Assembly (NCBI RefSeq): GCF_014287705.1
Contig: NZ_JACOOY010000031.1
Span: 1 to 6,434, forward strand
Length of the DNA stretch: 6,434 nt
DNA from: Dorea_D hominis
GTDB lineage: Bacteria > Bacillota > Clostridia > Lachnospirales > Lachnospiraceae
Direction of reading: 5' to 3'
Made by a program: the position numbers and the translations under genes. Under the pieces are notes generated by a model. The model was not told the origin of the DNA. It made no database searches and saw only the letters and a program-made list of their open reading frames with translations. Shown piece by piece: positions 1-6,023 of this stretch. How positions within the stretch are numbered: position 1 is the first letter of the stretch; each line of letters opens with the position of its first letter.

Positions 1-124
1 TCGACAGAGTCGAACTTCATTTTGTTCTTTGTCCGTTCTGAATATTCTCTTAAGAATTTTCAGGGTTGTTGTCTATTGTTTAATTATCAAGGTTCTTATC
101 TGTTGTCTCATCGACAGCTTTAAT
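1..124 (-). promoter_or_regulatory. Leader of a probable rRNA operon running off the left edge
   Basis: Read on the minus strand, this follows two tandem strong promoters and has no open frame with a ribosome site. It contains CCTTGATAATTAAACA (77-92), which resembles the boxA-type 'TTTGAAAACTAAAC' motif of Firmicute rRNA leaders. It also has a hairpin of two 9-base arms (40-48 and 53-61, one mismatch, loop of four) and a small hairpin at the edge (TCGAC, loop TCT, GTCGA, 1-13). In Firmicutes such a leader precedes 16S rRNA. No mature rRNA sequence is present, so a tRNA or other stable-RNA operon remains possible. Confidence 0.6.
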
Positions 125-153
125 AGATTATCATATCTCATGTCGTTTGTCAA
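125..153 (-). promoter_or_regulatory. Downstream promoter (P2) of the probable rRNA operon
   Basis: On the minus strand the -35 box is a perfect TTGACA (148-153). It is 17 bases from TAATCT (125-130), which is preceded by TGA and so forms an extended -10. It is about 106 bases downstream of a second promoter of the same strength and orientation. This tandem pair is typical of rRNA operons. Confidence 0.75.
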
Positions 154-230
154 CAACTTTTTTATTTTTCTTTGTTGTCTTCCGTGTGACATCTACGCTT
201 CTCAGGTGTGTCTCACACGACAGCTATATT

Positions 231-259
231 AGAATAACACCGAAGGTCGGAATTGTCAA
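231..259 (-). promoter_or_regulatory. Upstream promoter (P1) of the probable rRNA operon
   Basis: On the minus strand TTGACA (254-259) and TATTCT (231-236) are separated by exactly 17 bases. The flank upstream of the -35 box (about 260-360) is very rich in A and T runs and could act as an UP element. Transcription would run left through P2 and the leader. Confidence 0.75.
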
Positions 260-363
260 CAATGTTTTTATATTTTCTGCAATTTAGATATTTAATACAA
301 TTAACCTGTTATTTTTTATGTTTTTGTGTCATTTTATACAATTTAGTAAAGACCAGTAAAACA

Positions 364-554
364 ATTCAAGTCGAACGTTCGTGAGACTTGGCGCGTGATT
401 CTGGTCAGCAAAGCTGACATATTCCTATCAGAATCACTGCGCATCCTCGCGGAGCGTTTATCTCAGTCGGAGATTGGACTCCCACTGCGACGAATTTGCA
501 TTTACTCACCACCTAAAAGAGGTGGGAATCTTCTCGACTGAGATAAATTTGAAT
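364..554. repeat. Unassigned multi-hairpin element (structured RNA or palindromic mobile remnant)
   Basis: The segment is a chain of hairpins with no reading frame. CAAGTC (367-372) pairs with GACTTG (385-390) around the palindrome CGAACGTTCG. GCGC+GTGATTCTG (391-403) pairs with CAGAATCAC+T+GCGC (429-442), enclosing a perfect 6-base stem with loop AAA (404-418). TCC/GGA with loop TCGC lies at 444-453. TTTATCTCAGTCG (457-469) pairs perfectly with CGACTGAGATAAA (535-547), enclosing CCACCT/AGGTGG (509-514/520-525). Its ends carry ATTCAA (364-369) and TTGAAT (549-554) as a short inverted repeat. Local G+C is clearly higher than in the flanks. Candidates are a non-coding RNA, an IS200/IS605-type guide RNA or end remnant, or a palindrome-flanked miniature element. 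I cannot name the family, and the strand is unresolved. Confidence 0.6.
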
Positions 555-579
555 AACTTTATTGCTGCAAGAACATAAT

Positions 580-627
580 AAAAAGAAACTGTCGCTTCGC
601 AATTTTCCAATCGCAAAACAACAGTTT
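580..627 (-). terminator. Rho-independent terminator of the creatininase operon
   Basis: In minus-strand RNA the arms 613-627 and 586-600 form an unbroken 15-pair stem with a 12-base loop, followed by C and five U (580-584). Three of the pairs are G-U on the minus strand. On the plus strand the same positions would be A-C mismatches, so the hairpin is built for minus-strand RNA. It lies 25 bases past the amidohydrolase stop codon. Confidence 0.88.
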
Positions 628-652
628 TCTACTTTTACTTATATTTAGATAC

Positions 653-1408
653 TTATAATTCTATCTTTTTCATTTCCTCCAAGAAATCACGGATATAAGA
701 TACTGCGAGATCTAATGCCTGCTGTCCCAGTTCAACTGATGATTCTTTCGGATCAAAAGGTCCAAACCAACCGCTTGGAGCAATTTCCTTCGTATCTCTA
801 ACAAGACGTACAATACCGCCCTTGAAATTTACTGCCTGGATATATGCAGCCTTCATATTTTCAGTTGGATCCTGTGCATTGATCGGTTGACTCAGTTCAA
901 GATCAACAGACTCCGGACAAATTGCCATCATTGCAGATGTTTCCAGTACGTCACCGTGGCCGCCTTCAAACTTCTTATCTAACTGTGCAACCAGACTCCA
1001 CCAGTCAACGCTGGCACATACACCGCCCTTATGATATACCTCTAAAGCCGCACGGTCGATAGAAGGTGTGTTTCCGCCATGACCATTTAAAACTACAAAA
1101 CGTTTTGCTCCGTGCTGCATAAGAGAATCCATAATGCCATGAAGTACGAGGTAAAGTCCTTCATATCCAATATTGATGCTTCCTTCAAAACTTAAATGAT
1201 ATGGACATACACCATACGGAACTGTTGGAGCTATAATGACATTTTCGATGTCCTCCACATGATCCGCCAGATATGTCGGAACCATGAAGTCTGTTCCGAG
1301 TGCACTCTGTGTACCGTGTTGCTCCGTGCTTCCTACCGGGATTACAACAATCGGATCTTTCTTGAAGGCTTCTTTTGCCTGTGCTGTAGTTAATTTTGCA
1401 AGATACAT
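653..1408 (-). CDS. Creatininase-family amidohydrolase
   Basis: A 251-residue protein of the usual length for the creatininase family, which holds metal-dependent cytosolic hydrolases of cyclic amides and related rings. Visible metal-site motifs are VGSTEQHG (E29, H31), GTD (D40), NGHGGN (H110) and GGHGDVLETS (H151, E156); P-Y-H-L-S-F-E-G (residues 69-76) is the family's HLSF-type segment. The ATG at 1408 is chosen because AAAGGAGG ends 8 bases upstream; an ATG at 1414 is only 2 bases from that site. It is the last gene of a unit with a symporter and a small membrane protein, both broken, and a divergent RpiR regulator. Family members include creatininase, 3-dehydro-scyllo-inosose hydrolase (IolN) and MftE. 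The substrate cannot be told from sequence; the RpiR partner makes a sugar- or inositol-derived compound as plausible as creatinine. The family call is firm, the substrate is open. Confidence 0.92.
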   Translation of the reverse strand: MYLAKLTTAQAKEAFKKDPIVVIPVGSTEQHGTQSALGTDFMVPTYLADHVEDIENVIIAPTVPYGVCPYHLSFEGSINIGYEGLYLVLHGIMDSLMQHGAKRFVVLNGHGGNTPSIDRAALEVYHKGGVCASVDWWSLVAQLDKKFEGGHGDVLETSAMMAICPESVDLELSQPINAQDPTENMKAAYIQAVNFKGGIVRLVRDTKEIAPSGWFGPFDPKESSVELGQQALDLAVSYIRDFLEEMKKIEL

Positions 1409-1416
1409 TTTCATTT

Positions 1417-1424
1417 CCTCCTTT
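1417..1424 (-). promoter_or_regulatory. Ribosome binding site fixing the amidohydrolase start
   Basis: Minus-strand AAAGGAGG lies between the symporter stop codon (TAG, 1428-1430) and the amidohydrolase. It is 8 bases from the ATG at 1408 and 2 bases from the one at 1414. The amidohydrolase therefore has its own strong initiation site and does not rely on translation of the broken symporter. Confidence 0.85.
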
Positions 1425-1427
1425 ATA

Positions 1428-2274
1428 CTACACCGCAAAATGACGCTCAATTGTTTCTTGCGGTGGTGTTTTTGTGAATTTGCTTACAACAACCATTGCA
1501 ATTGATGAAATGATTGTTGTTGGGAACAATGCATGGAATCCAAACGCAAATGCTTTTATAGTTGGATTCAACGTGAAGAGTAACAGTGATATTACACCTA
1601 CTACTACCGCTGCAATCGCTCCTTGTGCAGTTGCTTTCTTCCAGTAAATACCAAATAGAATCGGCACTACAAAAATTGCCATTCCCGAGAACGCAAACAG
1701 GTTAATTTCGAAAATACTGCCTGGCTGGAATACGCCGAAACAAATTACGATAATACCAATCAGAATAGTTACTACTTTCGAAAGCTTCATTACACTCTCA
1801 TCTGTTGCTTTTTTATTGATGAGTTTCTGATAAATGTCACGCGTAACCGCACCGGTTTTCGTTACTAATATACCATCAATAGTAGACATACCGGTAGCTA
1901 CAATTCCAGCAATGAAAATAGAAGCTAAAAACGGATTCAGACCTCTCTGCAAAATCATCGGAACAAAAAGAAAGACCACAATACAATATTGGATACATAA
2001 TATGCCCAAGACATATAGCCATTGGCATCCGGAAATGCAAGATAAGCTTCATTCATACTCTGAAGTGTATGATTGATATTGCCAAAGCCTCCTCCCATTA
2101 CATACAATAGAAACAATAAAAGTTACAATTGCTGTTGCGATCATAAAGGAACCCTGGATTACATCCGTCATCATAGCGTCCTGCATACCAACCAATAAAT
2201 GCCATAATTCCAAGATAAAGTACCAGCACCGTATAGAAAGGGCCTGGTGAAGGCTGAATTGCTGCTCCGTTCAT
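1428..2274 (-). pseudogene. Sodium:solute symporter (SSS family), decayed
   Basis: Remnant of a Na+-coupled symporter (PutP/PanF superfamily, inner membrane, usually about 480-500 residues). The ATG at 2274 follows AGGAGG by 10 bases and encodes a first membrane segment (MNGAAIQPSPGPFYTVLV..., then FIGWYAG). Near 2180 the frame shifts and the text jumps to DAMMTDVIQGSFMIATAIVTF, normally found about 150 residues later. Near 2100 it shifts again to MGGGFGNINHTLQSMNEAY and on to SWAYYVSNIVL. Near 1978 it shifts a third time to VFLFVPMILQRGLNPFLASIFIAGIVAT, skipping roughly 70 family residues. The last 190 codons are intact and carry the hallmark GMSTIDGILVTKTGAVTRDIY and about five membrane segments. 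Relative codon phases are 0, 1, 2, 1. With about 280 codons left and three lesions it cannot make a working carrier. The ligand is unknown. Confidence 0.88.
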
Positions 2275-2276
2275 AA

Positions 2277-2524
2277 TTACTTCTCCTCCTCATCATAGGT
2301 GTGATATTCTTTTCGCTTCATACACATGCGATAATACTTGATGATCAATGCAAATGTAATCGCAGTGTGAATAAACCATCCATACAGGAACAACGGAACC
2401 CCGCCAAATGAAGGGATGTATGTTTCACTGTAAAAGAATGGAAATGGAATCATAATGATCACGAACATAAATAAAAAAATAATCAGCCAGGTTCGTTCGA
2501 AGTGCTCTTCAAATTGTTTTTCAT
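2277..2524 (-). pseudogene. Small two-helix membrane protein beside the symporter, frameshifted at its start
   Basis: The open frame encodes a protein of about 82 residues: KQFEEHFERTWLIIFLFMFVIIMIPFPFF, a short PSFGGVPLFLYG loop, a second hydrophobic stretch (WFIHTAITFALIIKYY) and a charged tail ending EEEK. Small two-helix proteins like this are often encoded just before SSS symporters and are thought to be accessory subunits. The stop at 2277-2279 is 2 bases from the symporter ATG, suggesting translational coupling. A perfect AGGAGG (2533-2538) sits 8 bases before an ATG at 2524, but the five A after that ATG put it out of phase: it reads 13 codons and stops. Six A would restore MKKQFEEHFERTW. 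No in-frame start exists upstream; the first internal ATG (2468) falls inside the first helix with no ribosome site. It is probably broken, though a one-base sequencing error would also explain it. Confidence 0.7.
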
Positions 2525-2589
2525 AGCCTTGTCCTCCTCTTTCCTTTTTGGTACTTATAAATTTTCTTTTAGTTAAGTATATACTTTAC

Positions 2590-2618
2590 TTTCTATTTTT
2601 CATTATACATGTTATAAT
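2590..2618 (+). promoter_or_regulatory. Promoter of the RpiR regulator gene
   Basis: The consensus -10 TATAAT (2613-2618) is preceded by TGT, making an extended -10. The -35 region at 2590-2595 (TTTCTA, 17-base spacer) is poor, so the extended -10 probably carries recognition. The box is only 5 bases from the opposing -10 of the minus-strand promoter. Confidence 0.55.
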
Positions 2619-2629
2619 AGATTTGTAAA
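2602..2629 (-). promoter_or_regulatory. Promoter of the symporter-amidohydrolase unit
   Basis: On the minus strand TTTACA (2624-2629), 16 bases, then TATAAT (2602-2607) preceded by TG one base away, giving an extended -10. The start point would be about 70 bases upstream of the small membrane protein. It overlaps the divergent promoter of the RpiR gene. Confidence 0.65.
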
Positions 2630-2646
2630 GTCATCACTTATATTTT

Positions 2647-2670
2647 GTAAAATATCACGAAACATTTTAC
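2647..2670. promoter_or_regulatory. Candidate RpiR operator: inverted repeat
   Basis: GTAAAAT (2647-2653) and ATTTTAC (2664-2670) form a 7-base perfect inverted repeat with centres 17 bases apart. It lies between the regulator's -10 box and its ATG and upstream of the divergent promoter's -35. TGTAAA recurs at 2624 (inside that -35), 2646 and 2671. The position suits a dimeric autoregulator, but binding by this RpiR protein is inferred. Confidence 0.4.
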
Positions 2671-2692
2671 TGTAAAAGCGAAAGGAAACTAT

Positions 2693-3535
2693 ATGGACAT
2701 TTTAGAACATATTCAGGAATTATATCCGACACTTACAAAAAAACAAAAAACAATCGCAGATTACCTGATTGCCAACCCGGAAGAAATAAGCTACATCACT
2801 CTGGCTCAGCTCAGTCAGCAGACACGATCCTCCGAATTGACACTTCTTCGTTTTTGCCAGAAACTGGGCTGTTCCACATTTGTTGGCTTGAAAGAACAAT
2901 TCCGTGATTATACACAGAAGATGATTCGAATCGCATCCTCTTCCACTTATTTCGTTCCAGAATTAGAAGCTGGCAAAGCACCCGAGCGCGAACGAATGCT
3001 CTTAGAAATCTGTAGCCAGGAAGTGAGTGCCTTTTCCGAGTTTATCTCTGATTTGCCTATGGATACCATTCTGGCAGCTTCTGATAAGATTCGACGCAGT
3101 AATCGTATTTTTATCTTTGCACATGATATATCGAAAGTGCCTGGAGAATTTTTAAAATTGCGACTCTTAATCTTGTATTACAACGTCATTCTGATTGACC
3201 TGTCCGATTTGGAGCAAACACAGAAAACATTACGAAAACTTACAGAGGGAGATCTTGTAATTTTATTCTCTTTCCCGCGCTACTATTTTCCGATAGGAAA
3301 TATTGCAAAAAAAGCTTCCGAATCCGGTGTCCCGATTTTAACGATCACCGACAGCGATGCCTCCCCGGCTGCATGCCACAGTGATTTGCTCCTTATTTGC
3401 CCTACTTCCACAGAAATGTTTTATAATTCAATGACAATTCCAATTGCCATGCTGAATATCCTGGCATCCTGTCTCGTCATTGACAGCATTTCTCCGTCCG
3501 AACGACAGAATTTTATAAATACATTATCTTCCTAG
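2693..3535 (+). CDS. RpiR/MurR-family transcriptional regulator (HTH + SIS)
   Basis: A 280-residue cytosolic DNA-binding regulator of standard family length. Residues 1-75 are the RpiR-type winged HTH: LTKKQKTIADYLIANPEEI, then the helices ITLAQLSQQTRSSELTLLRFCQKLG (about 35-59). Residues 125-262 are a SIS domain, with alternating strands at RIFIFA, VILIDL, DLVILFSF and VPILTITDSDASPAACHSDLLLI. SIS domains of this family usually bind a sugar phosphate or related metabolite. The second SIS loop reads SFPRYYFP where classic sugar-phosphate regulators have S-x-S-G-x-T, so the ligand may not be an ordinary sugar phosphate. The ATG at 2693 has AAAGGA 6-7 bases upstream. It is divergent from the symporter-amidohydrolase unit through a shared promoter region, so that unit and itself are the likely targets. 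The family call is firm; ligand and sign of regulation are unknown. Confidence 0.93.
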   Translation: MDILEHIQELYPTLTKKQKTIADYLIANPEEISYITLAQLSQQTRSSELTLLRFCQKLGCSTFVGLKEQFRDYTQKMIRIASSSTYFVPELEAGKAPERERMLLEICSQEVSAFSEFISDLPMDTILAASDKIRRSNRIFIFAHDISKVPGEFLKLRLLILYYNVILIDLSDLEQTQKTLRKLTEGDLVILFSFPRYYFPIGNIAKKASESGVPILTITDSDASPAACHSDLLLICPTSTEMFYNSMTIPIAMLNILASCLVIDSISPSERQNFINTLSS

Positions 3536-3540
3536 TAAAA

Positions 3541-3581
3541 ACAGGAGATACGGATTTTCCTATCCATATCTCCTGTTTTTT
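3541..3581. terminator. Bidirectional terminator between convergent genes
   Basis: ACAGGAGATA (3541-3550) pairs with TATCTCCTGT (3567-3576). GGAT/ATCC (3552-3555/3562-3565) extends the stem past one mismatch, with loop TTTCCT. Six T follow on the plus strand (3576-3581). Five A precede the stem (3537-3541), giving U's for minus-strand RNA. It starts 5 bases after the RpiR stop codon and lies 20 bases past the iadA stop, so it can end both transcripts. Confidence 0.92.
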
Positions 3582-3601
3582 GTTTACGCTATTAATTTCT
3601 A

Positions 3602-4741
3602 TTATTTTTCATAAGTTCCTTTTTGAAGGATTTCCTTGTTTTTCATGAGAATACGACCACCTGCTATAAAAGTATCCAGCTCCATATTCTGATCAAACAG
3701 GAGAACATCTCCATCTGCTCCTTCTTTTATCCATCCCTTTTTCGGAAGCAGATCCAGCCCCTCAGCCACATGGCTTGTCATATAAGGTAATGCATCCTCA
3801 AGCTTCATTCCAAGCTCTTTCACCATATATTTTAATTCTTTATAAAGTGCATCTACACTGGACACTCCAATTTCTAAAAGGGTTCCATCTTCCGCATAGT
3901 GAGACCAGCTTCCATGTCCATCCGAACTCATCGTAATATGTTCAGTAGGAATTCCTCTTTTCCTTGCTTCCAGAACATAACTTCCCGGAGAAGAATGCAT
4001 GCCACAAGTCAAATCTACATATCCGCCTCTTCTTAAAAATTCATATCCATCCTCCAACAGATGTTCATTTCGATTTACATGTGTTGGTCTGAAAATGCGA
4101 GTAGGAATAGACGTTTTCTCCAACGCACGGAATACCGGTTGTAATCCAGCCTCATCGTCTCCCATATGCAACACAACAATCCCCGGTTTCCCGCTGAGCA
4201 TACCGGCAACTCTTACTTTGCTTGCGATCTGGATCAGTTCCTCTTCTGTCACATTCGGTGCACGATGATCGGAAATAGCAAGCTTCACACCGAGTATCTC
4301 GTCGATGAATACAATGTCTCGATCAACTTCTCCGGTAATTGTCGGATTCGGATAGCCATAAGCTCCCGTAAGCATATATGCACTTACGCCTTCCTCGCAA
4401 AGAGCCTTGGTTTTTGCATAAAGATTCTCCACACTTCTTGTAATTCCATCTGTTCCCAGAAGCCCTATGACTGTAGTTATACCATTTTCCACTAACTCAG
4501 AGAGCTGTAATTCCGGTGTTCTCGTATGAAAGCTTCCTTCTCCGCCTCCACCGGTAATATGTACATGCTGATCAATAAACCCTGGCGTCAGCATCTTTCC
4601 TTCGGCATCTAACACTTCACATTCAACTGGAAGCGAACCAATTTCATCCTGAATCTTTTCAATTTTTCCTCCGCAGATCAAAACATCCTTTTTCCCCAGG
4701 TATTCTGGTGCGTATACCTCTGCATTTTTTACTAATAACAT
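3602..4741 (-). CDS. iadA: Isoaspartyl (beta-aspartyl) dipeptidase
   Basis: A 379-residue cytosolic binuclear-zinc amidohydrolase that cleaves beta-aspartyl dipeptides left by turnover of isoaspartate-damaged proteins, releasing L-aspartate. The known E. coli IadA site residues all have counterparts here: H59 and H61 in GFIDQHVH, E68 in GGGGE, Y128 in TGAYGY, the carboxylated lysine K153 in GVKLAISDHR with R160, H192 in VVLHMGD, H221 and R224 in PTHVNR, and D274 and S278 in SSDGHGS. Up to R224 they lie a constant 9 positions below the E. coli numbers. Length matches the family (390 in E. coli). The ATG at 4741 is chosen because AGAGGA (4749-4754) is 7 bases away; an in-frame TTG two codons earlier is too close to that site. 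It follows the malic enzyme stop by 20 bases with no terminator between, so the two are probably co-transcribed. Confidence 0.95.
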   Translation of the reverse strand: MLLVKNAEVYAPEYLGKKDVLICGGKIEKIQDEIGSLPVECEVLDAEGKMLTPGFIDQHVHITGGGGEGSFHTRTPELQLSELVENGITTVIGLLGTDGITRSVENLYAKTKALCEEGVSAYMLTGAYGYPNPTITGEVDRDIVFIDEILGVKLAISDHRAPNVTEEELIQIASKVRVAGMLSGKPGIVVLHMGDDEAGLQPVFRALEKTSIPTRIFRPTHVNRNEHLLEDGYEFLRRGGYVDLTCGMHSSPGSYVLEARKRGIPTEHITMSSDGHGSWSHYAEDGTLLEIGVSSVDALYKELKYMVKELGMKLEDALPYMTSHVAEGLDLLPKKGWIKEGADGDVLLFDQNMELDTFIAGGRILMKNKEILQKGTYEK

Positions 4742-4761
4742 AACCAATTCCTCTTTCGCAA

Positions 4762-5946
4762 TTATTCTGCTTTTTTCAACTTAGAAACTCCGATCTCTAT
4801 TGCTGTTTTTGCAACTTCTCTTGCCACATTATCAGCAACTCTTTCATCAAACGCTCCCGGAATAATATAGTCTTCTGTCAATTCTTCCGGTTTAATAATA
4901 TCAGCAATTGCTCTTACTGCTGCGATTTTCATCTCTTCTGTAATATCTGTTGCTCTTGCCTCCAGCGCCCCTTTGAAAATTCCTGGGAACACAAGAACGT
5001 TATTAATCTGGTTCGGAAAATCAGATCTTCCGGTTGCTACAACTCTTGCGCCGCCTTTTTTCGCTTCGTCTGGCATAATCTCCGGTGTCGGATTTGCCAT
5101 TGCAAAAACAATCGCATCCTTCGCCATTGTACCCACCATCTCTGCTGTCACAATATTCGGCGCAGATACACCTACAAATACATCTCTGCCCTGCATTGCA
5201 GTTTTTAAATCTCCATGGATCTGTTCTTTATTTGTCTTTTCTGCCATCTCTTTCTGTGCAGGATTCATCCATTCTTCACCAACTGCAAGGATTCCGTTCC
5301 TATCAACAAGGACAATATCACCGACTCCCAGCTCTAATAATAATTTACAGATAGAAATTCCTGCAGATCCGGCACCATTGATGACTACTTTTGCTTCTGA
5401 AAATTCTTTTCCGACATATTTCAAAGCATTTGTAAGACCTGCGGATACAACGATCGCTGTTCCGTGCTGATCGTCATGGAATACCGGAATATCCAGTTCT
5501 TCTTTTAATCTTCTCTCGATTTCAAAGCATCTCGGTGCAGAAATGTCTTCCAGATTGATTCCACCGAATGTAGGAGCAAGACGTTTAACAGTCTCCACGA
5601 TCTCATCTGTGTCTTTCGTATCCAGACAGATTGGAAATGCATCAATTCCTGCAAATTCTTTGAACAAAATGGATTTTCCTTCCATAACCGGCATTGCCGC
5701 TTCCGGACCGATATCTCCCAGTCCCAGAACTGCCGTCCCATCAGATACAACTGCTACGAGATTTCCTTTTGCTGTATATCTGTACACTTCTGATTTATCA
5801 TCTCTGATCTTCCGGCAAGGTTCTGCAACACCCGGAGTATACGCCGTACTAAGATCATCTCTTGTCTTTACCGCTACTTTTGATGTGACACTGATTTTTC
5901 CTTTGTGTTCTTCGTGCATTTTTAATGCCATCTCATTGTAATTCAT
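4762..5946 (-). CDS. Malic enzyme (oxaloacetate-decarboxylating malate dehydrogenase)
   Basis: A 394-residue short bacterial malic enzyme that oxidatively decarboxylates L-malate to pyruvate and CO2, reducing NAD(P)+. The N-terminal domain shows the catalytic tyrosine in STAYTPGVAEPC (Y36), the lysine in PVMEGKS (K91), the metal ligands in GGINLEDISAPRCFEIE (E133, D134) and VFHDDQHGTAI (D158, D159). The C-terminal Rossmann domain has GAGSAG (191-196) and an acidic residue ending the second strand, VLVDRNG (D215), then FAMANPTPEIMP and FPNQINN. D215 favours NAD+ over NADP+ but does not settle it. The ATG at 5946 is preceded by AAAGGAG at 11 bases; an in-frame ATG 15 codons upstream would put this site inside the coding region and its extra residues match no family pattern. 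It leads an operon with iadA. It is of the same size class as B. subtilis YtsJ. Confidence 0.95.
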   Translation of the reverse strand: MNYNEMALKMHEEHKGKISVTSKVAVKTRDDLSTAYTPGVAEPCRKIRDDKSEVYRYTAKGNLVAVVSDGTAVLGLGDIGPEAAMPVMEGKSILFKEFAGIDAFPICLDTKDTDEIVETVKRLAPTFGGINLEDISAPRCFEIERRLKEELDIPVFHDDQHGTAIVVSAGLTNALKYVGKEFSEAKVVINGAGSAGISICKLLLELGVGDIVLVDRNGILAVGEEWMNPAQKEMAEKTNKEQIHGDLKTAMQGRDVFVGVSAPNIVTAEMVGTMAKDAIVFAMANPTPEIMPDEAKKGGARVVATGRSDFPNQINNVLVFPGIFKGALEARATDITEEMKIAAVRAIADIIKPEELTEDYIIPGAFDERVADNVAREVAKTAIEIGVSKLKKAE

Positions 5947-5986
5947 ATTTATGCTATCTCCTTTATCGATCCGTTTTCTATCCACA

Positions 5987-6015
5987 AGCATACCACTTCA
6001 TAGACTAAAAAGAAA
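5987..6015 (-). promoter_or_regulatory. Weak candidate promoter of the malic enzyme operon
   Basis: On the minus strand TATGCT (5987-5992) is preceded by TGG (an extended -10), with a poor -35 TTTCTT 17 bases upstream (6010-6015). It lies after the terminator at 6024-6060 and 41 bases before the malic enzyme ATG, so it would allow independent expression. The match is marginal and no better site was seen. Confidence 0.25.
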
Positions 6016-6023
6016 GGGAAAAG

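Noticed and set aside
29..232. Plus-strand 67-codon frame
   Set aside because: It is antisense to two strong promoters and the leader, has no ribosome site, and its composition (L, F, C, I) is that of translated A+T-rich non-coding DNA.
364..554. CRISPR array or tRNA cluster
   Set aside because: There is no regularly spaced direct repeat, no cloverleaf and no CCA end; the structure is of nested inverted repeats.
364..554. Group II intron or known riboswitch
   Set aside because: No GUGCG-type 5' end or domain V with AGC catalytic triad was seen, and no aptamer consensus was recognised; neither direction leads straight into a regulated gene start.
1428..2009. Separate small membrane protein starting MGILCIQYC
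   Set aside because: Its first residues are a frameshifted reading of YYVSNIVL and it has no ribosome site. It is the C-terminal part of the broken symporter.
1834..2076. Plus-strand 80-codon frame
   Set aside because: It is antisense to the symporter remnant, whose family signature is clear on the minus strand.
4973..5470. Plus-strand 165-codon frame
   Set aside because: It lies wholly antisense to the malic enzyme, whose conserved motifs run through the same region; a shadow frame.
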